From CAVSPO01 sp963730005 (lineage in GTDB: Bacteria; Actinomycetota; Actinomycetes; Propionibacteriales; Propionibacteriaceae): 64,000 nt of DNA. The notes beneath the pieces are model-generated. The model searched no databases, was not told where the DNA came from, and saw nothing but the letters and a program-made list of their open reading frames with translations. Both the position numbers and the translations under genes were made by a program. Shown here piece by piece: positions 52,800 through 61,943 of this stretch. Positions within the stretch are counted from its first letter, which is position 1. Every line of letters starts with the position of its first letter. The stretch covers positions 194,695-258,694 of the forward strand of contig CAVSPO010000014.1 of the NCBI GenBank assembly GCA_963730005.1, given 5' to 3'.

Positions 52800-53309
52800 C
52801 ACTACTCGCCCGGTCACGAACCGCCCAGGATCGGGAAGGTTTGTCGATTCGGGAAGGACGATCTCGAAGACGGAGCCGTGACCGCCCCCATCACTGAAGG
52901 CTGAATTGAAAGCCTTGGCGAGTGTGTCCAGCTCCATCACGGCCATCGGGGGCACGCGCCGGCTGTAGTGCCCGCGCGACAGTTCGCGGGCGGCGTCGGT
53001 CAGCTCACGCAGGGGGGCACTCAACCGCCGGCTGACCAACCAGGTCACGATGGTCGCGCACGCCAGCGAGATGAACAGGGCGACCGCAAGCGCGAGCGCA
53101 CTCGCTTGTTGGTAGGCCAGTTCGATGTGGGCCAAGTCGGAGGAGTTCTCCTGGAGACCCGCCTGAGTCAGGTGGGAGTGGAAGATCGAAGGGCCGACGA
53201 TCAAGGCGACCAGTCCGGCCGACAGCACGCTCGCGAGTAGGACGATGGTCTGCCCGAGCAGGAGCCGGCCTGCGAGCGTCTTCCTCATCCCGCTCGTGCC
53301 GTTGTTCAT
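52800..53309 (-). pseudogene. Histidine kinase remnant, internal deletion
   Basis: From ATG 53309: membrane helix (GQTIVLLASVLSAGLVALIVG), outer loop, second helix (ALALAVALFISLACATIVTW), HAMP domain (LVSRRLSAPLRELTDAARELSRGHY) up to TLAKAFNSAF at ~residue 138. The frame then jumps straight to GGGHGSVFEIVLPES, the last strand of a HATPase_c domain. The whole HisKA/ATPase centre is gone (junction near 52895) and no natural stop follows in frame. It cannot be a kinase. Confidence 0.85.
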
Positions 53310-53380
53310 CCGGCTCCCATCCGGTAGCCGACGCCGCGCACAGTACGGACGTAGCGTTGGGCTGCGGGGTCGTCGCCGAG
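53306..53380 (-). pseudogene. Response regulator remnant (last 24 codons)
   Basis: Encodes LGDDPAAQRYVRTVRGVGYR plus MGAG and a stop that overlaps the kinase ATG (ATGA). This is the end of an OmpR-type winged helix. An in-frame TAG lies immediately upstream and no receiver domain exists, so the gene was cut here. Start coordinate is set by that TAG. Confidence 0.85.
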
Positions 53381-53412
53381 CTAGTGAGTGGTGTCTCGGG
53401 GCCGGTTGTTTG

Positions 53413-53440
53413 TTGCCGAAATCAGACACGCCGTTAGCAT
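53413..53440 (+). promoter_or_regulatory. Candidate promoter of the GMP synthetase gene
   Basis: TTGCCG and TAGCAT with a 16-base spacer, about 50 bases before the start codon. The -10 sits in a 14-base string, GCCGTTAGCATGGT, that recurs at 54643-54656 in front of the first DUF1801 gene. Confidence 0.45.
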
Positions 53441-53489
53441 GGTGCCGGACGTCGGACGCAGGACGCCCACGACGAGCGGGAGGACTGCA

Positions 53490-54473
53490 ATGGAGCGAGA
53501 GACGCTGGCACAGCGCACCGGTTTCGAGGGCACCATCACGGAGTACGTCGATGTCATGATCGACCAGGTCCGCCGGCAGGTGGGTGACCGCAAAGTGCTG
53601 TGCGCTCTCAGCGGTGGGGTCGACAGCTCGGTGTCGGCAGCGATCGTCCACAAGGCGGTGGGGGATCAGTTGACCTGCCTTTTCGTCGACCACGGCCTCA
53701 TGCGCCAGGGCGAGCCCGAGATGGTCGACGAGTTGTTCGGTCGCCACTTCGGCATGGCCCTGATCAGCGTGGATGCCGCTGACCGTTTCTACGCCAAGCT
53801 TGCAGGAGTCGAGGACCCCGAGGCCAAGCGCATGATCATCGGCGAGGAGTTCATCCGCGTGTTCGAGGAGGAGGCGCGCAAGCTCGGTGAGACCGACTTC
53901 CTCGTCCAGGGCACCATCTACCCGGACATCGTCGAAAGCCAGTCCGACAAGGGCGTTGTGAAGTCTCACCACAACGTCGGCGGACTGCCCGAGGACATGG
54001 ATTTCGAGCTGGTCGAACCCGTTCGGTACCTGTTCAAGGACGAGGTTCGAGTGGTGGGCGAGGCCTTGGGTCTGCCTCACGAGCTGGTGTGGCGCCAACC
54101 GTTCCCAGGGCCAGGTCTTGGCGTCCGCGTCGTCGGGGCGGTGACCCGCGAGAATGTGCGCATGGTCCGCGAGTCCGACGCGATCTTCCGGGAGGAGATC
54201 GCTCGTGCCGGGCTCGAGGGGCAGATCTGGCAGTACTTCACCGTGTTCCCGGGCGTGCGCTCGACGGGCGTGGTGGACGGACGCCGCACCTACGGCGAAG
54301 CCATCGTGATGCGTGCCATCCACAGCACCGACGCGATGGCGGCCGATGTCGCCGAACTCCCGCACGACCTCCTGCAGCGCATCACCTTGCGCATCACGGC
54401 GGAAGTCGGGGGCGTCAACCGGGTCCTGTACGACACCACGCCGAAACCTCCGGGCACCATCGAGTGGGAGTAG
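53490..54473 (+). CDS. guaA: GMP synthetase ATP-pyrophosphatase subunit without glutaminase domain
   Basis: 327 residues from ATG 53490, with GGGAGG ideally spaced. PP-loop VLCALSGGVDSSVSAAIVHK, QGTIYPDIVES, KSHHNVGGLPEDMDFELVEP, WRQPFPGPGLGVRV and the terminal PPGTIEWE: the full ATPPase plus dimerisation domain of GuaA. The usual ~200-residue N-terminal class I glutamine amidotransferase is absent and no candidate lies nearby. It would amidate XMP using free ammonia or a separate partner. Possibly an acquired second copy; the motifs around TYGEAIVMRAIHSTDAMA differ from typical actinobacterial GuaA. Confidence 0.88.
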   Translation: MERETLAQRTGFEGTITEYVDVMIDQVRRQVGDRKVLCALSGGVDSSVSAAIVHKAVGDQLTCLFVDHGLMRQGEPEMVDELFGRHFGMALISVDAADRFYAKLAGVEDPEAKRMIIGEEFIRVFEEEARKLGETDFLVQGTIYPDIVESQSDKGVVKSHHNVGGLPEDMDFELVEPVRYLFKDEVRVVGEALGLPHELVWRQPFPGPGLGVRVVGAVTRENVRMVRESDAIFREEIARAGLEGQIWQYFTVFPGVRSTGVVDGRRTYGEAIVMRAIHSTDAMAADVAELPHDLLQRITLRITAEVGGVNRVLYDTTPKPPGTIEWE

Positions 54474-54661
54474 CCGCACCGCAGACCACCTCAGGTCACG
54501 GCGCCCTTCGCGTTCCGCGGAGTTGACTGGCGCCGAGGACGTCAGTTCACAGTGTGGGCGCCGGCGGACAACAACGCCGTTCCCAACACCCGCTGGCGCG
54601 CCCCGGTGCGTCCAACACTGCGACAGTCGGCCCCATTCCATGGCCGTTAGCATGGTTCTGC

Positions 54662-55123
54662 ATGAGCGAAACGAAGAAACCAGCTGAGTCTGCAGATTCG
54701 GCGTCGGGTGGATTGACTGAGTGGGAGCGCGCCGCGCTGAAGGAACGGGTCGCAGAATTGAAGGCCGAAGGCCGCATGCGGAAGAAGGTCGACGCAGAGG
54801 CAGCCGTCCTCGAGAAAATTGCCGAGATGCCGCAGCCGGACCGGAACCTCGCCGAACGTTTCCACGCGATTGTTTTGGCAAACGCCCCGCAGTTGTCGTC
54901 CAAGACCTGGTACGGGATGCCCGCATACGCCAAGGACGGGAAGGTCGTGTGCTTCTTCCAGGGTGCCGCGAAATCCGAATCGAGGTACTCCACGATCGGG
55001 TTTCAGGATGCCGCGGTGATCGACGACGGCACGATGTGGCCAACGAGCTTCGCGGTGACCGAGAAGATGACGAAGGCAGACGAGGACAAGATCGCGGCAC
55101 TTGTGAGGAAAGCCGTGAGCTGA
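54662..55123 (+). CDS. DUF1801 family protein (first copy)
   Basis: 153 residues from ATG 54662. N-terminal acidic/basic helix (WERAALKERVAELKAEGRM) then a YdhG-like DUF1801 fold: RFHAIVLANAPQLSSKTWYGMPAYAKDGKVVCFFQ. The family includes frataxin-like iron-binding proteins and uncharacterised forms. Its leader carries the 14-base string shared with the guaA leader. No operon link is clear. Confidence 0.78.
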   Translation: MSETKKPAESADSASGGLTEWERAALKERVAELKAEGRMRKKVDAEAAVLEKIAEMPQPDRNLAERFHAIVLANAPQLSSKTWYGMPAYAKDGKVVCFFQGAAKSESRYSTIGFQDAAVIDDGTMWPTSFAVTEKMTKADEDKIAALVRKAVS

Positions 55124-55189
55124 CTGGATCTTGTCGTTGTGGGTCGTGGCCCCCTTGGGCCGTGTGCCACGACACCGTACGCTTCCGGC

Positions 55190-55678
55190 ATGGGGTACGA
55201 GCAGAAGACCCACCCGACCGACGTGCCGGTCCTGGAGTTCTTGCACTCGGTGGAGCCTGCCCGCCGCCGCGCCCAAGGGCTTGAGCTCCTCGACATGTTC
55301 CGTGAGGAGACCGGGGCGGAGCCTGGCCTGTGGGGGCCTTCGATAGTCGGCTTCGGGTGTGTCCGCTACACGTACGCCACGGGCCACTCCGGAGAAATGA
55401 TTCGCGTGGGGTTCAGCCCGCGCAAGGCGGCCCTGACGCTCTATGGACTCACCCTCTACGGCAGCAACGCGGACCTGCTGGCCAAGCTCGGCAAACACCG
55501 CATCGGTAAGGGGTGCCTGTACGTCAACAAGCTCGAGGACGTCGACCTCGACGTCCTGCGCCAGCTGATCCGGCGGGGGTGGGCCGACACTGACGGGTTT
55601 GCCGACTCGTCAGCTCACGCCACAACACGCCTTCCTGATCCTCACCAGCAACCTGGCCAACCACCAACTCCATCCTGA
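55190..55678 (+). CDS. DUF1801 family protein (second copy)
   Basis: 162 residues from ATG 55190. VLEFLHSVEPARRRAQGLELLDMFREETG, GPSIVGFGCVRYTYATG, VGFSPRKAALTLYG and CLYVNKLEDVDLDVLRQLIRRG match DUF1801 proteins. The last ~20 residues (TTRLPDPHQQPGQPPTPS) are not family-like and may come from a lost stop. 66 bases after the first copy, but only distantly similar to it. Convergent with the giant helicase gene. Confidence 0.8.
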   Translation: MGYEQKTHPTDVPVLEFLHSVEPARRRAQGLELLDMFREETGAEPGLWGPSIVGFGCVRYTYATGHSGEMIRVGFSPRKAALTLYGLTLYGSNADLLAKLGKHRIGKGCLYVNKLEDVDLDVLRQLIRRGWADTDGFADSSAHATTRLPDPHQQPGQPPTPS

Positions 55679-55733
55679 CGATGCGCGAGCAGGCCCTGTC
55701 GTGCCCGCCGATCGTGGCTGGTTGAGTGCCGAC

Positions 55734-58700
55734 TCACCCCGACTGGCCGCGCAGCAGCTCGTTCTCCCAGCGCAACCGGCCGGTCTGAAGAGCCAGTGTC
55801 AGCGCCGCGTCCAGCGCCTCGCCGACGCCCGCGGTGAGCCGACGGAACCCGAAGAGCTCGCTGGTCACCTTCTTCAGTTCCTCGGGGGTGATACCGCCGG
55901 ACGCCAGCGCCACCTCGTGCAGGGCGTTGGCCAGCTCGTGAGGGCTGATGTGCTCCACCGGTCGGTCCTGAGTGGGGTCGGGTCGGTGCAGAGTCCAACT
56001 CTGGGCGGTGAGCCCCGGCGGCCAGAGGAACCCGTGCTCGTCGGGACGCAGGCGTCCCGCCTGCAGGATGGCGTCGATTCGCGGCTGGGTGACGCGCACC
56101 AACCCGAACGCGTTGGCGACCTTCCTGGCCAGCCGGTGAGCATGCACCGGGCCCTCGACGGCCACACCCTCCTCGATCAGGTCGAGCACCTTGGCCCGAG
56201 CACGTGAGTTGCCGGACAGCGCGTCCAACACGGCCACCTCGCCGACGGTCGACGGTTGCCAGGGGCGGAAGGGGACCGGGGCGTCCGGTGCCTGAGTGCG
56301 GGTGCTGGGCGCGCCGTGGTGGGCGGGGTCGGCAATCGCCCGGGCGGCCGAGGCCGCCGGGACGAAATCGGGGCCGCGAGCTGGCTCGCGCTGCGGGTCG
56401 CGGGTAGTCTCGGCGCGTGCGGGGGCCTGCTGCGTCGAGGCGGCCCTCGGTGCCCCCGGCTGGGGATGCTCGGCAACCTCGTCGGCCACCGGGATCTCGA
56501 CGGTCTCCTGTCGAAAGCCGCTCAGCTGGGCCTGCCCGACGACCTGGCTCAGCTGGTCCAGCACCTGGTCGGGATGCGCCAGCCAGGTCGGCAACCAGAC
56601 CCGCTCGACCGCCGGCCAGCGCAACATGCCGGCCAGCACCTGCGAGCCCAGCGCGTCCCGGTCGTTGACGGTGGCGCGGGTCGCCCACCCGGGGCCGTCC
56701 AGCAGCACCGCGACCAGTGGCTGGTCAGGGGCGTCCGGCCTTGCCAACACGAGGTCGACACGGAAGTCCGACAGCCCCACATCGGTGCGGACGACCACCC
56801 CACGTTCCTGCAGCCGCTCGGCGATCTCGTCGCGGTGCCGGTCGCGGACGACGGCCCGCCCGGTGGTGGAGGCCAGTTCGGCCTCGCCACCGACGGCGAC
56901 GTCGAGGTATTCGCGCAGGTGCTTGAGGCCCAGCGAACTGCTCTCTTCGGCCCGCAGTTGGGCGGGGTCGAACGACGAGTAGATGATCACCTGACGCCGG
57001 GCGCGGGTGATGGCGACGTTGAGCCGCCGCTCGCCGCCGGATAGGTTGAGCGGCCCGAAGTTGAGCGGCAGCACCCCCTTGTCGTTGACGCTGAACGCGG
57101 TCGAGAACAGCACCGCGTCCCGCTCATCGCCCTGCACGTTCTCGAGGTTCTTGACGAACAGGCCGTCGCCGGTGGTTGCCTCCAGAGCGGCCACCATCCT
57201 GGGGTCGTCGGAGTCGCGGATCATCGACTCGATCAACGCGCGCTGCTGCAGGTTGAATGTCACCACCCCGATGGACGGCATTGTGCCCGCAGGCGCGGCG
57301 TCGAAACGACGCCGGATCTCGTCGAGGATGGCCTGGGCCTCCACCGGGTTGGTGCGCAGGGCACGTCCCTTGCCGGAGCGCAGAAACGTGCCGTCGACCC
57401 GAATGTGGCGGATGCCGTGGCCGTTGACGCCGGGGTCGGGCACGCCGCGGGTGGGGGCGGGGAACGAGGACAGCCGGCCGTCGTAGTAGCGGGCGTTGCT
57501 GAACGCGATCAGCGCCTCGTCCTGGCTGCGGTAGTGCCACGACAGCCACCGGCGGTGGACGCGGGCCTGCACACACTCCGACAGGATCGACTCCTCGTCC
57601 TCGACCGCTCCGGTGGTCTCAAGGTCGTCCTCGTCGGTCTCGTCGCCGTGCAGGCTGATCTCGGCCACGGAGGTCGGCGGCATCTGCTTGGAATCGCCCA
57701 CCACGACGACGCTGCGCGCCCGCCCGATCGCCCCGATGGCGTCGGCCACCTTGATCTGGGACGCCTCGTCGAACACCACCAGGTCGAACCCGACCGCCCC
57801 GACCGGGAAGAACCTGGCCAGCGAATCAGGGCTGACAAGAACACACGGCATGACTTCGGTGATCAGGGAGCCGTGGCGTCCCATCAGATCGCGCACACTC
57901 AGACCGCCACGCTGGCGTCCGATTTCCCGTCGCAGCTCACCGACCTGACCCGAGGTGGCCTGGCTGGAGAATGTCCGGCGGGCCAGGGCCTGGGTGGCGA
58001 GCTCGGTCTTGATGGCCTCGCGCACCGCCCCCGAGTGGTCGCAGAAGCGGCGCACCGTCTCGTTGTGGGCGCGCTGGTCGAAGCTGTCCAGCCCCTGGTT
58101 GCGGAGCCGTTCGACCAGGGACGCCGCGACGAGCCCGCGCTCCAGGGCCAGCGTGGCGTCGTCGCCGGTGACCTCGCCGACCAGCAGCTGCCGGTGCGCC
58201 TCATCCAGACCCCAGGCCAGCATCGCCGCCAGGTGCTTGCGGAACTCCAGCCACCGGGTGAGGCTGCCCAGGCTGGGGTCGGGCAGGTCACGGGCGTCGG
58301 CCGTCTGCTGCCAGCGGCCGATGAGCCCGCCCTCACCCGACCAGTCGTGGAAGTCGGTGTCGGCGGCGCCCAGCTGCTGCTGAAGGTAGCCCAGCGCCGT
58401 CGCCAGTTCGCGGACGAGTTGGGCGGCGTCCTGGCCGGCCGGCGCGCAGGAAAGGGCGGGGCGGGGGTCGGCCAGGTAGTGACGCAGCGCCTCGACGAAC
58501 GGAGACGCGTCATTCGGCGCCACCCGATCGGCGGCCCACGCCAGCCACGTGAGTTGAGTGTTCAGCTCGGTGACCGCCTCGTCGTTGACCGGCTTCCAGT
58601 CGGACGCCAGCACGACCCCCGGCACCGAGTTCACCTGCCCGGTCACCTGCAGCAGGGCGTGCCGCAGTTCGGCCAGGTGACGGACGAACGCAGGCACCTC

Positions 58701-61700
58701 CTTGGCCGCGACGGCTGCCCCGGAGGCCAGCGTCGGCGACAACTCGGCGAGCACGGCGAGCAGGCGTTTGCGGCGTCCGAACCAGGACGACTGGGCAGCC
58801 GCGAGCGCCCGGGTGTGGATGTCGTCCAGCGGCAGGTCGAGGGTGGCCGGTGTCGCGACGCCCAGCGCGCTAGGGGCGGTGGCAGCGAACGCAGCGGCTT
58901 CCTGTTGGGCCGCTTGCGCGCATTGCCCCCAGCCCGGCTGGCGGGCCTCGTCCAGCAGTGCGAGCGGGGGTGAGCCGGCGTCCAGCAGCTCGGCCAGCAG
59001 TGCCAGGTCGGCCGGGGCGCAGGCCGTTCGCAACGCCGTTGACAAGGGGTCGGGCTGTTCCGAGGTGGTCAGCCGGTCGGCCAGCCGCAGCACCCGGTCG
59101 TCGGCGTCGCGGCAGGCCCGGCTGATGGTCGGCAGATCCAGCCCGGCCGCGTCGTCGACCTGGGCGAACGTCCACGGCCCGGTCGCAGAGGGGCGGGCAG
59201 CGTCCGCCACGTAGGGCAGCCTCGTGACCAGCCGGCGCAGCTCGGCGATCGGCTGCTCCTTGCCCGGTGTGACGAACAACGGTGGCAGCGTCAGGGTCGG
59301 GCCGGCGCCCAGGGCACAGCGGTTGGTCTCGGCGGAGTACAGCGACAGTTGCGCGCCGTTGGGTTCGTGCAGCCTGGTCGCATACCTGCTGAGGGCCGCA
59401 CCCGCGGCCCGGGCGTGCTCGGTGATCGCGGCCAGCCCCTCGGAGTCGCTGCGCGGCGCCAGGTCGAGCGATCGGGCGATCTGGTGGCGGACGTGGGCCG
59501 GACGGCTGTCGCGGTTGTGCAGGTCGAGGGTGAACTCGCCCAGCCCGACCGCCCGGACGCGTCGGGCCACCACATCGAGGGCGGCCCGCTTCTCGGCCAC
59601 GAACAGGATGCGCTTGCCCTCGGCGATTCCGCGGGCCAGCAGATTCGCGATGGTCTGCGACTTGCCGGTGCCGGGCGGGCCCTCCAGGACGAACGTGCGC
59701 CCGGTCATGGCGTCCGCGATCGCGCCCAGCTGGGAACCGTCCGCGGGGATGGGGCAGAGCAGGCCGAGTTCGTCCAGGTGCTGGTCTGCGTCGGGGGTGA
59801 CCGGGTCGGCGAACTCGAGGGTCGGGGTGTGGGCGAGGTGGTGGGCGAGCGGGGAGTCCAGCAGGGTCTCCCAGTTCTCCTCGAGGTCCTTCCACAGCCG
59901 GAACTTGGCGAACTGCAGCAGGCTGACGTGGGCGGTCTCCTCGACCCTGAACGGCAGCTTCCGGGCCACCAGGGCTTCGCGGACGCCCCGGATCGCCGCG
60001 GCTAGGTCGATGCCGAGCTCGTCAACAGGGGGCTGCGCCAACGTGGGCAGGGCAAGCCCGAACGTCAGCCTCAGCTTCTCGAGCAGGCAGTAGTTGGGGG
60101 TGCTCGTCCCCGTCTCGTCAAGCACCAGGCGGAAGGTCGATCCGCGGCGGGCGGACGCCACCAGGTGCAGCGGCACCAGCACCAGCGGTGAGCGCAGATG
60201 CTTGCCGTCCAGCTCCCAGACCAGGGTGCCCAGCGCCAGGTAGAGGTTGTTGGCGCCGGTCTCCTCCTCGACGGTGCGCGCCTTGTAGGCGAGGTTGCGC
60301 AGCCGGGTGACGTAGGCCTCTGAGCTCAGGTCAGTGAACACGGACGCCGTGGCCAGCAGGGTCTCGTCCAGTACTTCGGGGGGCAGTTCTGCGGCGCTCT
60401 GGATCCCGTCGCGGTGCAGGTAGACGTTGTCGAACGCATCCCCCGGGGTCAGCGTGACGTGGCGTCCGCTGGTGATCAGGTTCTCCAGATCGGGCAGCAG
60501 TGCGGGTGACACGTTGAGGCGCACCGCAGCGCGCTCGCTGAAGTTGATTAGCCGGTTGCGCAGGCTCAGGTCGAGCAGCGCGTTCTTCCACTGATGCACG
60601 CGCGCTGGGACTGGTTTCCCGTCGCGGGTGACCGCGCGGGCGGTTTCAGCCTCGGTGGTTGCGCGCACAGCGGGGGCGACGCTGTGCTGGGCGGGCTGGT
60701 AGACGACGGTCTGCAGCCCGCCGTCAGGGGTGCGGGTGATCGCGGGCAGCGGCAGGATCCGGCTGCGGCGGGCCGCCCAGACGTCGAGGATGCCGATGAT
60801 CGCGTCCGGGTCTTGGTGAATGCGCTGGGTGGCGGCGGCCCGGGCGTCGGCGAACGAGGCGGGGTTGGCGCGTTCGGTGGCCAGGGTGGTCTCCAGGACG
60901 CCGAGCTGGCCCAGGTCGAGGCGGTTCACCATGTCGGGCGCCTCGGAGCTGACTGCTGCCCAACTGTCCGACTCCTGGCGCCACCAACCGACGAAGGCGT
61001 GGCCGGCCAGCATCCAGACCTGGGCGCGCAGGCCGGCCTGCTCGAGGGCGGCCGCGAACAGCAGAGTCGTGTCGAGGCAGGTGCCCAGCCTGGTCTCGAG
61101 CAGGTCGGCCGGCGTCCGGATCTTCTGCCCCTCATCGGTCCAACTGGCCGGGGGCTCGCTGTAGCGGATCTGGGCATCGCTGATCGCCTGGTAGATGGCG
61201 GCCACCAGCTCGTCGACCCTCTCGGGGCCCGACTGGTAGCCGTCGACCTGGCTCTGCCCGGTGCGCTGGCGCAGGTGATCGGCCGCGACCCCGAGCAGCG
61301 AGGTCACCTCGGGGGCGTTGGGCATGACGTGGGCGGCCAACAGTTCCAGAGCCAGACCGCTCGGCTTCCAGAGCCACTGGCGGGATGCGAGGACGGTCAC
61401 CGGCAGGGTGTGGCTACCCACCACCTCGTCCTGGTGCAGCACGGTGATGTCGAGGGTGCCGGGGCGCGCCTCCTCGACCTGGTTCATGGCTGCCGGGTCG
61501 AGGTGGAAGGCGATGTCGCGCAGAGTGGTGGTCGAACCCTGCTCGAGGTCGGCGTGAGTGGTGAACTGCTCCGACAGCGCCCCCTGGCCGTCACGCAGGC
61601 CGATCCGGATCTCCAATCCGGTGCGCAGGCCGTCGTCGTTGGCCAGCGTCACGGTGCGCACCGGTGAGATCCGGTTGTGCGCCATGGCATGGCTGACAAC

Positions 61701-61742
61701 GGGGTATACCTCCGCCTCGACGCGGATGGGGCTCGACTGCAT
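55734..61742 (-). CDS. Giant DUF4011-SF1 helicase-Vsr-DUF3320 protein (Hhe-like)
   Basis: 2002 residues, no frameshift. Order: N-terminal beta-rich region (1-120); transglutaminase-like region with Cys222 (TRLGTCLDTTLLFA) and His248 (MLAGHAFVGWW); DUF4011 (W385 to F401, LLDLSLRNRLIN); SF1 motif I GPPGTGKS (688-695); a 600-residue helical insertion; Walker B VVFDEAS (D1325/E1326); motif III GDSKQMPPTS; WHYRSQ (1402); NVQGDERD (1535); LNVAITRAR (1574-1582); Vsr-like nuclease FRVDLVLARP and VAVLLDGPGW (~1660-1695); linker; DUF3320-like end (~1840-1900). The composition matches single-gene antiphage candidates called Hhe. Defence function is inferred. Confidence 0.88.
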   Translation of the reverse strand: MQSSPIRVEAEVYPVVSHAMAHNRISPVRTVTLANDDGLRTGLEIRIGLRDGQGALSEQFTTHADLEQGSTTTLRDIAFHLDPAAMNQVEEARPGTLDITVLHQDEVVGSHTLPVTVLASRQWLWKPSGLALELLAAHVMPNAPEVTSLLGVAADHLRQRTGQSQVDGYQSGPERVDELVAAIYQAISDAQIRYSEPPASWTDEGQKIRTPADLLETRLGTCLDTTLLFAAALEQAGLRAQVWMLAGHAFVGWWRQESDSWAAVSSEAPDMVNRLDLGQLGVLETTLATERANPASFADARAAATQRIHQDPDAIIGILDVWAARRSRILPLPAITRTPDGGLQTVVYQPAQHSVAPAVRATTEAETARAVTRDGKPVPARVHQWKNALLDLSLRNRLINFSERAAVRLNVSPALLPDLENLITSGRHVTLTPGDAFDNVYLHRDGIQSAAELPPEVLDETLLATASVFTDLSSEAYVTRLRNLAYKARTVEEETGANNLYLALGTLVWELDGKHLRSPLVLVPLHLVASARRGSTFRLVLDETGTSTPNYCLLEKLRLTFGLALPTLAQPPVDELGIDLAAAIRGVREALVARKLPFRVEETAHVSLLQFAKFRLWKDLEENWETLLDSPLAHHLAHTPTLEFADPVTPDADQHLDELGLLCPIPADGSQLGAIADAMTGRTFVLEGPPGTGKSQTIANLLARGIAEGKRILFVAEKRAALDVVARRVRAVGLGEFTLDLHNRDSRPAHVRHQIARSLDLAPRSDSEGLAAITEHARAAGAALSRYATRLHEPNGAQLSLYSAETNRCALGAGPTLTLPPLFVTPGKEQPIAELRRLVTRLPYVADAARPSATGPWTFAQVDDAAGLDLPTISRACRDADDRVLRLADRLTTSEQPDPLSTALRTACAPADLALLAELLDAGSPPLALLDEARQPGWGQCAQAAQQEAAAFAATAPSALGVATPATLDLPLDDIHTRALAAAQSSWFGRRKRLLAVLAELSPTLASGAAVAAKEVPAFVRHLAELRHALLQVTGQVNSVPGVVLASDWKPVNDEAVTELNTQLTWLAWAADRVAPNDASPFVEALRHYLADPRPALSCAPAGQDAAQLVRELATALGYLQQQLGAADTDFHDWSGEGGLIGRWQQTADARDLPDPSLGSLTRWLEFRKHLAAMLAWGLDEAHRQLLVGEVTGDDATLALERGLVAASLVERLRNQGLDSFDQRAHNETVRRFCDHSGAVREAIKTELATQALARRTFSSQATSGQVGELRREIGRQRGGLSVRDLMGRHGSLITEVMPCVLVSPDSLARFFPVGAVGFDLVVFDEASQIKVADAIGAIGRARSVVVVGDSKQMPPTSVAEISLHGDETDEDDLETTGAVEDEESILSECVQARVHRRWLSWHYRSQDEALIAFSNARYYDGRLSSFPAPTRGVPDPGVNGHGIRHIRVDGTFLRSGKGRALRTNPVEAQAILDEIRRRFDAAPAGTMPSIGVVTFNLQQRALIESMIRDSDDPRMVAALEATTGDGLFVKNLENVQGDERDAVLFSTAFSVNDKGVLPLNFGPLNLSGGERRLNVAITRARRQVIIYSSFDPAQLRAEESSSLGLKHLREYLDVAVGGEAELASTTGRAVVRDRHRDEIAERLQERGVVVRTDVGLSDFRVDLVLARPDAPDQPLVAVLLDGPGWATRATVNDRDALGSQVLAGMLRWPAVERVWLPTWLAHPDQVLDQLSQVVGQAQLSGFRQETVEIPVADEVAEHPQPGAPRAASTQQAPARAETTRDPQREPARGPDFVPAASAARAIADPAHHGAPSTRTQAPDAPVPFRPWQPSTVGEVAVLDALSGNSRARAKVLDLIEEGVAVEGPVHAHRLARKVANAFGLVRVTQPRIDAILQAGRLRPDEHGFLWPPGLTAQSWTLHRPDPTQDRPVEHISPHELANALHEVALASGGITPEELKKVTSELFGFRRLTAGVGEALDAALTLALQTGRLRWENELLRGQSG

Positions 61743-61943
61743 CGTCTTCTCCTAGCGGCGCCGGCTCGTGGTTGGTCAACGCGAACCCGGGGCCATGCAC
61801 CATCCTGCCGTGTCGGGCTGACAGGACGCAGCCCGGGCAAGGGAAGGTGGTGACGGCGTTCTGCGGAACTGGGCACTGCAGACGCAGCTTCCCCCGGCAA
61901 CCCGACCCGGCCTACCGCACGATTGGTTCCTGTGACCGAGCGG

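Noticed and set aside
52281..55175. 964-residue open frame on the minus strand
   Set aside because: It runs antisense through guaA, DUF1801 and the 51879 gene. Only its ~170-residue middle section is protein-like (the histidine kinase remnant); the rest is high-GC antisense openness.
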